In this document: positions 9,701-21,698 of the stretch, in pieces | Layout of the letters: the number at the start of each line of letters is the position of its first letter | How positions within the stretch are numbered: position 1 is the first letter of the stretch | NCBI GenBank assembly: GCA_003342815.1 | Contig: PTEX01000303.1 | Coordinates: 266,415 to 330,414, forward strand | DNA: 64,000 nucleotides | Origin: Eudromia elegans | Lineage: Eukaryota > Chordata > Aves > Tinamiformes > Tinamidae | Reading direction: 5' to 3' | The notes under the pieces: generated by a model | Told to the model about the DNA's origin: nothing | What the model saw: only the letters and a program-made list of their open reading frames with translations | Databases searched by the model: none | Translations under genes and position numbers: made by a program

Positions 9701-10312
9701 TTACCAATATTTCAACTCTTTGCCTGTAATTCTACCTGGAATGAAAAGAAGTAGCAATTTACATAGGGCCCCACATCTCTGATAAAGTGTAGATGGAGTG
9801 GCAGGAACCTGAATAGTAAAAAAATTGAGGTGGGTCTTCCTGAATCTTATCCTTATAATGACTCCTTCCATAACGTCAAAAGCCCTTGAATCTCTACAGC
9901 ATTTTAATAGATCTTGAATTAAAACGAGGTAACTTTTGAAACAAACAAGCCGCAGCAATAGATTTGCCAGTTGAAACACATAAAAAAAGAATCTAAGCAA
10001 ATCTTTCTCTTTCCCACAGTCCATACACAAGATGAGCCTTTCCTTCAGACTTGATTTTAATCCATTGGCATTCATCATCATCTCCTTTTCAACAAACTGT
10101 ACATGGTCCTTTGGGAATGTCACTGTTTCTCTGTCACAAGGCTCTCTGTCCCCGGCCTGTGGACCTAAGCTGCTTTTAGGCACTGTACTTGCTGCATCTT
10201 TCCAACTTGCTGCTGGGATGCAACTTTCTTGCATCCTAGAGTCTTTCTTCTGCTGAACAAGCTCGTCCCTCTCTATTTCATATGCCACAGATGGAGTAAA
10301 AAATAAAGACAT
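9701..10312 (-). CDS. Open frame of 203 codons, unknown; possible exon or pseudogene
   Basis: This is the longest open frame outside the retroelements. I do not recognise it. Residues about 10-110 have a balanced, charged, protein-like composition (for example YEIERDELVQQKKDSRMQES and TFPKDHVQFVEKEMMM). The second half turns hydrophobic and cysteine-rich and looks more like chance translation of AT-rich DNA. If real, the exon may cover only about 10020-10290. On the opposite strand a good acceptor-like tract (TCTTTCTCTTTCCCACAG, ending at 10019) precedes a 74-codon open frame (10032-10256), so the strand is uncertain. No start context, promoter or partner exon can be supported. Confidence 0.25.
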   Translation of the reverse strand: MSLFFTPSVAYEIERDELVQQKKDSRMQESCIPAASWKDAASTVPKSSLGPQAGDREPCDRETVTFPKDHVQFVEKEMMMNANGLKSSLKERLILCMDCGKEKDLLRFFFYVFQLANLLLRLVCFKSYLVLIQDLLKCCRDSRAFDVMEGVIIRIRFRKTHLNFFTIQVPATPSTLYQRCGALCKLLLLFIPGRITGKELKYW

Positions 10313-13211
10313 TTACAGCACAACACATAAGAGGTCCCTATTCCTATCCACTTCAGAAAACTCAGATGGAGAATTATTTTATAGAAAAGGAGTTATGAAA
10401 AAAAATCAATGAGATTTTTGATGAGAGGAGTCTGCAATACTTTTCACCTTTCTTAGACTTTGCTAATCACTCTGTAGTGCACAACAAAACCTGAGGATTT
10501 GATCCAAGCCATTCTTTGGTTGTCCCCAATGAAACAGCTTAATCAGCATATTTGCAGGTCAGACATCTGTCATAATAAAGTATTCTGGGCAGAATTATTT
10601 ATGGTTGGATTGCATGTTTATGGACAGTGTAGATTTTATGTTTAAATTTAAACAATAAAATGTAGTAAATATAAAAGTAGCTAGCAGTACAGTTCTGCTG
10701 AGACATACATCTCTGAACTTGCATCACATTTAGCTTTAATTGTATTTGAAATAGAAACTTTGTTTTTACTTGCAATTTGCTTTTTATTCAAGTCATTACT
10801 TTATCCTCTCTTAATTTTCTTTTACATATAAGTATATTCTATTTTACAAACTATAAAATTATAGGAAGTAGAGGGGATTTTTTTGTTGTTGTCTGATTTT
10901 GATTATGAAAAGTTTATTTGGATTCTTTGTCTTTGTTCATTTGCTGTTCTTGCTTGACCAGATAACTAGAACTCTCATAGTGACTTCAGATAAAGACAGT
11001 AGCAGTACTTGTATATGCATTCTTAATTTCACACATTCACAAAAAAACCCTTTTTTTTTTTTCCTGAGGCAAAAATTAGAAAAAGCAGACTAAACAACTT
11101 TATAGTTTGATGGAAATTCACTATTGCATTTTTTTCTTTTTTTTTCCCCATAATTCCAATGTTACAAAATGGAATCTATTTTCAGTAATTCTGCTCTTCA
11201 GTAGCTTAGAGCATTCAGAGTGAAAGAAAATTTTCTAATAAATGTATAAAATACCTGTTTCCTTTTTGCTGAAATTTAAATACTTTTTGCCTTAATACTT
11301 TGATTAGATTAACAATTTGGAAAGGTCTTTTCAAACACCTCTTTCTCTGTCCGGAAAATAGCGCCCTAAATTTGGACACTATGATAAAACTGTTTGTGCA
11401 GGGTAAAGGTCAGTGAACATTAAATTGCAGCTATCAGAAAGAGCCAAAATGCACTAAGTCAGAACAGATTGGTGGGATTTTTATTACTTACTTTCCCATA
11501 GTAAGCTCAAATAGAAACCAAAAATAGATCAAATGTCTGTCACTAACATTCAGGTTCACTGTCTTTGGAGGAAGTTAAGATTAATTCTTTCTTGATGAGG
11601 AACGTCATTACTGTCAAGAAGAGAGACAAGCCAGCAACAGAAAACTGAATTTTTTGATTCTTGTCCAACACTGAAGTTTATTCTCCAGTCTTCTAAAATG
11701 GAAATGGGACTGTAGAAAATCAAAACTGTATTATGTCTGATAAACATCATCAATAAAACAGGCATTTCAAGCAAAAGAATACTCTGCCAAACAAACCTTT
11801 TGACTCTGTGAGACAGCAGGGCTTGGCAGCTTCTGACAGAAAAGAAAGTTAATCAAAAACTGAAGCTAGGAATTCAGGCAGCCAGAGCTGCCATTTTGCA
11901 CAGTGCACTGGGTCGCCAGTCCTTCATTTCTCAAGGACACATACAAGTTGGGGTTTTATACACTGGGATGTCTCCCTGGATCCCAAAGGTGAATAGCTCC
12001 TTGACATGTTTTAAGTTTGTGGTTCAGGACTTTCCATCCCAAAATTTTTCAAGACATATCTATTCCTGACACTTTATTCAGAGTCCCTGACCCATAGAGA
12101 AGTAATTTCAGATGTTTGACTAAGATGGACACCCTAACTGGGTTGTTTCTGTGTCTATTCAAGCATGGTAATAAAATTTCTTAGGCCAGTCACAGAGCAG
12201 CACATTTGGACTTATTATTCAACATTAGTGTAATGCCTGTCTGCATAAGAAGTCTGGAAAGTGCACCTACTACTCTAGTATTTGATCTTCAATCCACAGA
12301 GTGTTTCCTATTAGTTAAAATAATGTAAGCTTCACATATGTAAGTACCTCTGCTAAATGAACCATTCTATGAGCCCAGCAGATATAAAGCCAATTTTCTG
12401 TGGTACGTTAAATTTAAAGGTTATGCCTTTATGAAAAACAATTGTAGCAGATTTTAAATGAGCTGAAGTCAACCCTGTTATCTAGCATAACATATATATA
12501 TCAAAAATATACATATAAATTGTGGAGAGTATATTTTTTTAAAAACATTATCAAATTCAAGATAGGAAGAGGGTTATTATCAGATCAACGTCTGGATTTG
12601 CAGATGAGATAGATTTTTTCAATTTCTCAGTCCAAATGAACACTTCTGAAAGAGTTAGGTTAATAACATGATAGAATGAGATATTATATTGCAGAATATT
12701 CTCTGAAGTCTGATGAGCATGTACTTCATGGGGTAGGATTTTGACATTAATTTTATTTTACCTTAAACCATTAGCATCTTTGATTTTTTTCTTTTATAAT
12801 AAAAACTAAATTAAATCAAATTTTAAGTGAAAAGATATTTTTGATAATAATACGTTTGATAGCATATCTAGATAAAAAAAATCTCAAGAGTTATGACATT
12901 TTATAACTTGAGGGGACTGATGACAGATTTTCTTTCTTTCTTTCTTTCTTTGTCTTATTTTTTTTTTAATCTGAATTTCCTGCAATTTCAGAGATGTAAT
13001 TTAGATCTGAACCACTTCTTCCTGGAATGGATTCCTGGGAAAGTACCATCTTCACTGGGAGAAGGTAATAAGCTTGAGAGTACCCTAATAAGAAGGGTTA
13101 GCTCTAAATAGCTCTCTGAAAAATGTTATCTTGCCTAGAAATAACAAAAGTTACAATTCTAAGCTCACACATGTTGGATTCTTATTCCAATAATAACTTA
13201 GCACGTGAGTA
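10313..13211. other. AT-rich unique sequence, no gene seen
   Basis: I see nothing gene-like. A (TTTC)n run lies at about 12929-12951, followed by a T-rich tract. Small TA-rich runs occur near 12488-12535. Confidence 0.6.
12929..12951. repeat. (TTTC)n microsatellite
   Basis: Five to six TTTC units followed by a T-rich tract. Confidence 0.85.
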
Positions 13212-15471
13212 TCACGATCCTGCGTGGAGGGAACTGGGCAAGAAGTAGGATTACAGCCCTTCAAGAGAGTGAAATTTGACCTCCTCAGGGAGCTCCTTGG
13301 AGAAATCACTTGGACCAGAGTCCTAGAAGGAAAGGGTGTCCAGAAGATCTGGCTTATCTTCAAGCACCACTTTCTCCAAGCCCAGGTTTGGTGTATTCCT
13401 ACCAGTAACAAGTCAAGCAAGAGGGGCAAGAGACCTGTATGGATGGGAAAGAAGCTGGTAGGCAAACTTAATGAGAAGAAAAAAAACATATGTACGGTGG
13501 AAGAAGGGCCAGGCCACGTGGGAACAATATAGGAATGTTGTCAGGGAGTGCAGGAGTGCGACGAGGAAGGCCAAGGCCCTCTTGGAATTAGAACTAGCGA
13601 GGGACGTCAAGGATAACAGGAAGGGCTTCTACAAATACATCAGCAGCAAGAGGAAGACTAGAGAAAATGTCGGTCGGCTGCTGAATGGGGAGGGTACGTT
13701 GGTAACGGAGGATGTGGAGAAGGCAGAGTTACCTAATGCCTTCTTTGCCTCAGTCTTCTCTGCTAGGGCTGGTCCCCAGGAACTACAGAGCCTAGATAAG
13801 GCTGACAACTCTCAAGGGAAGCCCCTTAGTGTCCCAGACACTAGAGAAATGAGAAGGGACTGGAGAGAGGAAGACTTGCCCCGAGTAGAGGAAGACTTGG
13901 TTAGAGAGCACCTGAAGAAACTCAACACCCACAAATCCATGGGCCCCGATGGGATGCACCCCAGAGTGCTNCGTGAGCTGGCAGATGTCNTAGCCGAGCC
14001 GCTCTCCATCATCTTTGAAAGGTCCTGGAGAACAGGGGAGGTGCCGGAGAACTGGAGTAAAGCCAGTGTCACCCCAGTCTTCAAAAAAGGCAAGAAGGAG
14101 GAGCCGAGCAACTACAGGCNGGTAAGCCTGACCTCTATCCCTGGGAAGGTGATGGAGCAGCTCATCCTGGCTGCTGTTTCTAGGCACATGGAGGAGAAGA
14201 AGGTGCTCAGGAGTAGCCAGTATGGGTTCACCAAGGGGAGATCATGCTTGACTAACCTGATAGCCTTCTACGATGGGGTGACTAGATGGATAGATGAGGG
14301 CAGAGCGGTGGATGTCATCTATCTGGACTTCAGCAAGGCTTTTGACACCGTCCCTCACGGCATCCTCCTGGGCAAGCTCCACAAGAGTGGGTTAGATGGG
14401 TGGACAGTGAGGTGGATTAGGAACTGGCTAAATGACAGGGCCCAGAGAGTAGTAATCAGCGGTGCCGAGTCCAGCTGGAGGCCTGTGGTTATTGGTGCCC
14501 CCCAGGGGTCAGTCCTCGGTCCAGTCCTGTTCAATTTATTCATTAACGACCTAGATGAAGGGATGGAGTGTTCCCTCAGCAAGTTTACTGATGATACCAA
14601 ACTGGGAGGAATAGCTGATAGCCGTGAGGGCTGCGCTGCCATCCAGAGGGACCTGGACAGACTGGACAGCTGGGCGGCGAGTAACCTCATGAAGTTCAAC
14701 AAGGGCAAGTATAGGGTCCTGCACCTGGGGAGGAATAACCCTAGACACGCCTACAGGCTGGAGACCGACCTCCTGGAGAGCAGCCCCGCAGAGAGGGACC
14801 TGGGCGTCATGGTGGACGACAAGTTGACCATGAGGCAGCAGTGTGCCCTCGTGGCCCAGAAGGCCAATGGGATCCTGGGGTGCATTAAGCAGAGCGTCTC
14901 CAGCAGGTCGAGGGAGGTAATTCTGCCCCTCTACTCAGCCCTGGTGAGGCCGCACCTCGAGTACTGTGTGCAGTTCTGGGCTCTGCAGTGCAGGAGGGAC
15001 GTGGAGCTGCTAGAGAGAGTCCAGCGCAGGGCCATGAAGATGATTAGGGGCTGGAACATCTGCCCTATGAGCAAAGGCTGAGAGAGCTGGGCCTCTTCAG
15101 CCTGGAGAAGAGAAGACTGAGAGGGGACCTGATTAATGTATATAAATACCTCAAGACAGGGAGTGAAGAGGAGGGGGCTGGCCTCTTCTCAGTGGTGGCC
15201 AGTGATAGGACTAGGGGAAATGGCCACAAATTGAGGCACCAAAAGTTCCACAGGAACCTAAGAAAGAACTTATTAACAGTGAGGGTGACAGAGCCCTGGA
15301 ACAGGCTGCCCAGAAAGGTGGTGGAGTCTCCTTCTCTGGACAGCTTCAAAACCCACCTGGACATCACCCTGTGCTACATGCTCTAGGGGACCCTGTGTGT
15401 GCAGGGTTTTGGACTAGATGACCTCTACAGGTCCCTTCCAACCTTAAGCATTCTATGATTCTATGATTCTA
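13212..15471 (+). mobile_element. CR1 LINE, young 5'-truncated copy A
   Basis: A 2.26-kb CR1 copy beginning just after the endonuclease domain and ending in (ATTCTATG)n at 15450-15471. It is nearly identical to copy B (19787-22089), but both flanks differ, so it looks like an independent insertion from the same source. It contains three ambiguous bases (13971, 13990, 14120) where copy B reads G, G and T. Relative to copy B it has one extra A in the run at about 13477-13484, which shifts the frame there. Confidence 0.97.
13471..15081 (+). pseudogene. CR1 ORF2 reverse transcriptase, nearly intact (copy A)
   Basis: This 536-codon open frame encodes the CR1 reverse transcriptase that copies LINE RNA at the insertion site. 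Visible motifs in order: [18 protein letters not shown] (N-terminal), [19 protein letters not shown] (about 214-232), the first Asp motif [13 protein letters not shown] (about 283-295), [14 protein letters not shown] (about 342), and the catalytic FTDD box at residues 372-375. CR1 usually has FADD, as in copy C here; both aspartates are kept. The frame ends at [11 protein letters not shown] because of a one-base deletion near 15050. The usual C-terminus stays open in the next frame to 15386 (ending [11 protein letters not shown]). The endonuclease is missing because of 5' truncation. Internal X residues come from the ambiguous bases. Confidence 0.93.
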
Positions 15472-16423
15472 TATATTCATATAAAGATATAGATGTTTTA
15501 TAATTGTCCTTATACGTATTTCTCATGGCTTTAGTCTGAGATAAAAGGAACAGTAAAAATCAACACAGCAAAATGGTATTCGGGAACCACAGAGGAACTA
15601 AATAAGAAATTTCTGAGCATCACACTTAATCTGTTATGTGATATTCAAAAGAGAAGGATACTGCAATATAGCACTAGTTTTCATTTTTGGGGGACTTAAG
15701 TACTTACGGTATGATGAAAAAAATACAGACTGTTTAACTGACCTGTTTGCTACATAAATTTTAAAAATTATGTAGACATAGCATTAGTACATCCAGTGAT
15801 AAGTATGCTAGGATGAGAGTGAGGAACTGTAGTTCCCTTTTTAAAGGATATTCGGAGAAGGGATTGAAGAAGTTGGTAAGTAGGCTAATCATGGTGATTC
15901 AGTCAAAGTAGTATCAGTGTTTTCAAATAAGTTCTCCTGAGACAGAAGGCAAGGATTTCAGAAAAACATGTTACAGATAAAGGATTGAGCTTTCAGTGGA
16001 ACAGCAATCCACAGAATATTAATATCTGAGCTGTACGGAATATTCAAACATGAAAAGGAGAAAAATTGCAATTGATATACAATTATTGAGGACAGTTAAA
16101 ACAAAAACATAATACAATGATATTGAGTGCCTCTATAATAAAATGAAAGGCAAAATTAAATGCTGATATGCACAGGTTAGTTGATAGTGAATAATATAAT
16201 CCTGAGTAGCAATAACTGTTAACTAATAGCTGTTAAGAATTTGTTTCCATACCAAGAAGTAATACTGAATAAACTAGGACTCTCAACAAGGAAAAGGGAT
16301 ATAAAATTATTAACAATACAGAGAAATTGAAAAATGAATTACTATTTTCAAAATAAAAAAAAAAAAGATGAAGAGACCACATATCATGTTTGAAATAAGA
16401 CAGAAAGTACTTTTTACACACTC

Positions 16424-16475
16424 TATATATATATCCACGCACACACATATACACATACATATATATATATACACA
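16424..16475. repeat. (TA)n/(CA)n mixed simple repeat
   Basis: Alternating TA and CA dinucleotide blocks with interruptions. Confidence 0.85.
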
Positions 16476-17276
16476 GAGTTAATTTCTACCAGACTTTATG
16501 GATCCCATAAGCATAAACGTTAAAAAAAAAAAAAAAACAGGAATAGATCCATCGATAATTAAAAAGAACAATGGTGTGTGTGAACCCTTCAGTTCCAGAA
16601 GTACCTACCCTGCAAAATACTGGAAACTGTGAAGAAGCTTTTTGTTTTTTTGTCTGTTTGTTTTTTAGGTTTATTTATTTCTTATGTTAATCACTACTGT
16701 TGCCACCAGAGAGAGGGTTAACTGAGTGGCAAGCTCTTTGAGACAACCAAACTGTAGGGTTCTTAACAAATATGCTTGCCTAGTGTCCTTATGACATGTT
16801 TAGAATACCTGCTGCATTTACAGTAATTGTTTTTTCATTGTTTTTATAATGCAATAAATGAAAAGATAGAGTGTTTTACCTTGTTAGTGCAGTCAGTTTA
16901 ATAAAGTTGCAAAGATTTATTGAAAAGGCTGTCTCTTTTCTTTCTACTAAATGCTTCTTGAAATGAATCTATCTGTTTGTTATTTATTTGTTACACAAAG
17001 AGATGGTTCAGACAGAATTCCTGTTTCTAGGTCACCTAAGTTACCTGCAAGATTTTTTTTTTTTTCCCTCTGATTGATTTCACATAGGCTTTGTACATTT
17101 CCAAGGCAGCAACTGGCATCTTTACTGTAATGCCAGCTCTTTGTCATAAAGCACGTCATGCTCCGGAAGGTTATGATTAACAACTTAGATGACATTTCCA
17201 GGCCCTACTAGACTTTCACGGCTCAGCTACATGTTATCTATATATTATCTTCCTGTTCTGCTGCAGCAGAGTTGAC

Positions 17277-17290
17277 CCAGCAGGGGGCTG
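17277..17290 (+). promoter_or_regulatory. CTCF-like core motif
   Basis: CCAGCAGGGGGCTG matches the known CTCF core (CCASYAGRKGGCRS) at all but one position. A single motif match is weak evidence of binding. Confidence 0.3.
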
Positions 17291-18411
17291 GGAAGGTGCC
17301 AGTACAGGAACGCATTTACAAAATGCCGCTGTGGTGAGCAATAGTGTTCTGAACTTGCTCCTGGCAAGTCTGAAAGAGAGAGAAGAAAGTCAGGCTTTGG
17401 ATTTTCCTCAGTTTATCACCTGCTACTATTTGCCATTTTTTTTTTAACATATTTTCTACAGATGAGGAAAGCTCCATTTATTGGAGGTAGAAAGGTAAAG
17501 CGGAAAACTTAATAAAACATCTCTAAGTTTTGCAGCTTGACTTGGTGCTTCTGCTCTATTTCAGCTAGCTTTGCAGTCTAACATCTACAGCAAAACATTT
17601 CATCTGGGTCTGAGTATATTCCTCCAGACCTTTGAGGGTTTCGCTTCAGTGCCCAAGGTCAGCCCTGATACTGGGATCAGGCTGCTGGCAGGAGAGAGGT
17701 GGGAAAGAGTTGGGAGAATAATTTGGGCCTACTCTGTTTTGCTAGAATGCTTCTTTTAAGGTCTAAGGGCCCTTGCTCCCAGTCTGTGCAACAGTGTGCT
17801 TGACCATGCACCTCAAAGCAGCCAGACTTTTCAGCTGGTCCCTGTACCTTCCTGACTGGAGGGCTGTGGAGTTGCCATCAGTCAGTGGGCTCTTGGCTAA
17901 TCCCAGTCACCACTGGCACCAGGAAACTGTTTTGGGCTGGTGAGTCTTGGCCCTGGCCTACCTGCCTTAGTGCGCTTAAATTTTCCTTTCTCACACCTTT
18001 CTTCATCTTTCTACTATTCCTTAAATATTGTTTTACTTAAGTTTTCTGTGTTCTTCCAGCTTGTGGGCACAAAAAAAGAACAAGGAAAAAAAAAGTTTTA
18101 GTTCAGGTCTGTAGGAATGCAATCACTTTATCATCGATCTATTCAAACACTTACAAAAGTGAAACAACTCAATGATCTACCACAATTAAATTCTGCACAA
18201 ACACAATGGCAAAAAAATTCTCCCTCTTACTTTAACTGGAGGTGTGGAGCAAGGGATGGAGAGAGAAGGAAGGAACAAAAATAAAAACAGAACAGCAAAA
18301 TCAAGACCAGAATGACCTGGAAATTGTAGAAGAATGCAGTTCTTTCATACTATATTCATACTGGCAAATGTTAATTTCAGATTCATATTCCTATCTCCAT
18401 CAGTATGCCTG

Positions 18412-18412
<1 letters not shown>

Positions 18413-18442
<30 letters not shown>
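18413..18442. repeat. Poly-T run (30 bp)
   Basis: Uninterrupted T homopolymer. No element was recognised whose antisense poly-A tail it could be. Confidence 0.95.
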
Positions 18443-18444
<2 letters not shown>

Positions 18445-19326
18445 TAATCAGAAACTCAATCTTTTATTTAGTATAATACTTTAATTTGGCTTTCTCTTTC
18501 TCTTCATTTGTAAGCATGTTTTAATCTTACTTGCCCAAAAGGAAATAAGACTTTTTTTTTTTAATGCATGCTACGATGGCATGATCACTTTCTTTTATTT
18601 ATGAATAGCATTTTCCCAAAGTCATCTGTTGCCTATTGCAGAGATTACTTGAAATATAATTTGCAGAAGTGTATTCTGACCATATTTTTTTTCATCAGTT
18701 CAAACACAGTAATCTTCCTGTGGACTGTGATATCCTCATGACCTTTCCATCATCTGTTCTTTATTGACCATTCAGAAATGATTTCCTTGCAATTTTATAC
18801 AGTTTAGACTTCAGTATTCTACTTGATTGTTCTACTTAGTTGCACACATTTTTTCCCTATATCGAGTGGAGATTTTGTGTAACTTGTGTTTTGACTGCAG
18901 CATGCAATTGTTTGCTACAGGATGACTACAGCAGTTGTGTATTTTAGAAAGAATTTAGAAGTCTTGATTCTCTGTCTTTGCACTATTCCCATGTTATAGG
19001 AAAGTACATGGACCAAGTAAAAGGCATGCAATATTTCCAGATCAGTTTGTTTGTTATTCACATGAAGAGCCAAGCTGAAGTTTCAAGCACTAACATCGTC
19101 ATGCTCATATGAATGAAAGCTGTCTTTACTTTATAAGGGGCAATTTCATAGATAATCGATGTTGCATAAAGTTGATTATCAACTTCATACCAATATTTGG
19201 AATAAAAGAATATTCATCATTATATGACTCATTGAGTATCACTGAATTACAAACATTATGAATTACAAATATTAGGCATAAGTATACTATTAATGTTTAA
19301 TTCCTTTTCAAAACAAATTACTTTAG

Positions 19327-19781
19327 GCTCTTCAGGAGGGACAGGCCAGGAAGGCAAGGCGGCAGAGTCGCTCTTTATGGAGCTTGGCATAGGGGAGGGT
19401 GGAGCGCAAGTCGAGAGCCTGTGGGTGAAGATCAAAGGGCAGGGCAACAGGGGTGACACGGTCATGGGAGTTTATTACACGCCTCCCGACCAGGATGAGG
19501 AGGTGGACGAGGCCTTCTACAGGCAGCTACAAGAAGCCTTGCGATCGCAGGCCCTGGTCCTTGTGGGGGACTTTAACCACCCTGATGTCTGCTGGGACGA
19601 TCACACAGCTGGGAGGAGACAGTCCAGGAGGTTCCTGCAGAGCGTTGCGGATAACTTCCTGATGCAGGTGGTTGAAGAGCCGACAAGGGCGGGGGCGCTG
19701 CTAGACCTGATCCTAACCAACAGAGATGGTCTAGTGGGAAACGTGGGGGCAGTCTTGGATATAGTGATCATGAGATTTTAG
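19327..19781 (+). pseudogene. CR1 ORF2 endonuclease domain, C-terminal part (copy B)
   Basis: This encodes the C-terminal half of the apurinic/apyrimidinic-type endonuclease that nicks target DNA. Recognisable segments are SLWVKIKGQG, GVYYTPPDQDEEVDEAFYRQ, the catalytic region ALVLVGDFNHPDVCW (GDFN motif) and EPTRAGALLDLILTNRDGLV. The frame is shifted near 19740, so the following SDHEILEF segment, which carries the catalytic SDH motif, reads in a different frame before joining the RT region. The N-terminal catalytic part is lost to 5' truncation. It is inactive. Confidence 0.9.
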
Positions 19782-19786
19782 AATTC

Positions 19787-21698
19787 ATGATCCTGCGTGG
19801 AGGGAGCTGGGCAAGAAGTAGGATTACAGCCCTGGGCTTCAAGAGAGCCAACTTTGACCTCCTCAGGGAGCTCCTTGGAGAAATCCCTTGGACCAGGGTC
19901 CTAGAAGGAAAGGGTGTCCAGGAGAGCTGGCTTATCTTCAAGCACCACTTTCTCCAAGCCCAGGTTCGATGTATTCCTACCAGTAACAAGTCAAGCAAGA
20001 GGGGCAAAAGACCTGTGTGGATGGGAAAGGAGCTGCTAGGCAAACTTAATGAGAAGAAGAAAACATATGTATGGTAGAAGAAGGGCCAGGCCACGTGGGA
20101 ACAATATAGGAATGTTGTCAGGGAGTGCAGGAGTGTGACGAGGAAGGCCAAGGCCCTCTTGGAATTAGAACTAGCGAGGGACGTCAAGGATAACAGGAAG
20201 GGCTTCTACAAATACATCAGCAGCAAGAGGAAGACTAGAGAAAATGTCGGTCGGCTGCTGAATGGGGAGGGTACGTTGGTAACGGAGGATGTGGAGAAGG
20301 CAGAGTTACCTAATGCCTTCTTTGCCTCAGTCTTCTCTGCTAGGGCTGGTCCCCAGGAACTACAGAGCCTAGATAAGGCTGACAACTCTCAAGGGAAGCC
20401 CCTTAGTGTCCCAGACACTAGAGAAATGAGAAGGGACTGGAGAGAGGAAGACTTGCCCCGAGTAGAGGAAGACTTGGTTAGAGAGCACCTGAAGAAACTC
20501 AACACCCACAAATCCATGGGCCCCGATGGGATGCACCCCAGAGTGCTGCGTGAGCTGGCAGATGTCGTAGCCGAGCCGCTCTCCATCATCTTTGAAAGGT
20601 CCTGGAGAACAGGGGAGGTGCCGGAGAACTGGAGTAAAGCCAGTGTCACCCCAGTCTTCAAAAAAGGCAAGAAGGAGGAGCCGAGCAACTACAGGCTGGT
20701 AAGCCTGACCTCTATCCCTGGGAAGGTGATGGAGCAGCTCATCCTGGCTGCTGTCTCCAGGCACATGGAGGAGAAGAAGGTGCTCAGGAGTAGCCAGTAT
20801 GGATTCACCAAGGGGAGATCATGCTTGACTAACCTGATAGCCTTCTACGATGGGGTGACTAGATGGATAGATGAGGGCAGAGCGGTGGATGTCATCTATC
20901 TGGACTTCAGCAAGGCTTTTGACACCGTCCCTCACGGCATCCTCCTGGGCAAGCTCCACAAGAGTGGGTTAGATGGGTGGACAGTGAGGTGGATTAGGAA
21001 CTGGCTAAATGACAGGGCCCAGAGAGTAGTAATCAGCGGTGCCGAGTCCAGCTGGAGGCCTGTGGTTATTGGTGCCCCCCAGGGGTCAGTCCTCGGTCCA
21101 GTCCTGTTCAATTTATTCATTAACGACCTAGATGAAGGGATGGAGTGTTCCCTCAGCAAGTTTACTGATGATACCAAACTGGGAGGAATAGCTGATAGCC
21201 GTGAGGGCTGCGCTGCCATCCAGAGGGACCTGGACAGACTGGACAGCTGGGCGGCAAGTAACCGCCTGAAATGAAGTTCAACAAGTTCAACAAGTAACCA
21301 CTGAAATGAAGTTCAACAAGGGCAAGTGTAGGGTCCTGCACCTGGGGAGGAATAACCCTAGACACGCCTACAGGCTGGAGACCGACCTCCTGGAGAGCAG
21401 CCCCGCAGAGAGGGACCTGGGCGTCATGGTGGACGACAAGTTGACCATGAGGCAGCAGTGTGCCCTCGTGGCCCAGAAGGCCAATGGGATCCTGGGGTGC
21501 ATTAAGCAGAGCGTCTCCAGCAGGTCGAGGGAGGTAATTCTGCCCCTCTACTCAGCCCTGGTGAGGCCGCACCTCGAGTACTGTGTGCAGTTCTGGGCTC
21601 TGCAGTGCAGGAGGGACGTGGAGCTGCTAGAGAGAGTCCAGCGCAGGGCCATGAAGATGATTAGGGGCTGGAACATCTGCCCTATGAGCAAAGGCTGA
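19787..21698 (+). pseudogene. CR1 ORF2 reverse transcriptase, broken (copy B)
   Basis: This is the same protein as in copy A. The linker (ILRGGSWARSRITALGFKRA) runs to a TAG stop at about 20078-20080. The RT frame then stays open at 20135-21274 (379 codons) with [25 protein letters not shown] and the FTDD box at residues 343-346. It is cut by an in-frame TGA inside the tandem duplication near 21272, resumes at 21306-21698, and ends at the same [11 protein letters not shown] frameshift as copy A (near 21667). The usual C-terminus is still open in another frame to 22003. Confidence 0.93.

Larger units (their letters stand above)
15472..19326. other. Unique AT-rich spacer between CR1 copies A and B
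   Basis: I see no gene. It holds TA/CA simple repeats near 16424-16475, poly-A near 16520-16537, a CTCF-like motif at 17277-17290 and poly-T at 18413-18442. The stretch 17560-17990 is more GC-balanced but has no recognisable coding structure. Confidence 0.6.

Noticed and set aside
13792-14748. Minus-strand open frames of 131, 117, 99 and 65 codons inside CR1 copy A (and equivalents at 20369-21365)
   Set aside because: They are shadows of the plus-strand reverse transcriptase frame; the plus strand carries the RT motifs.
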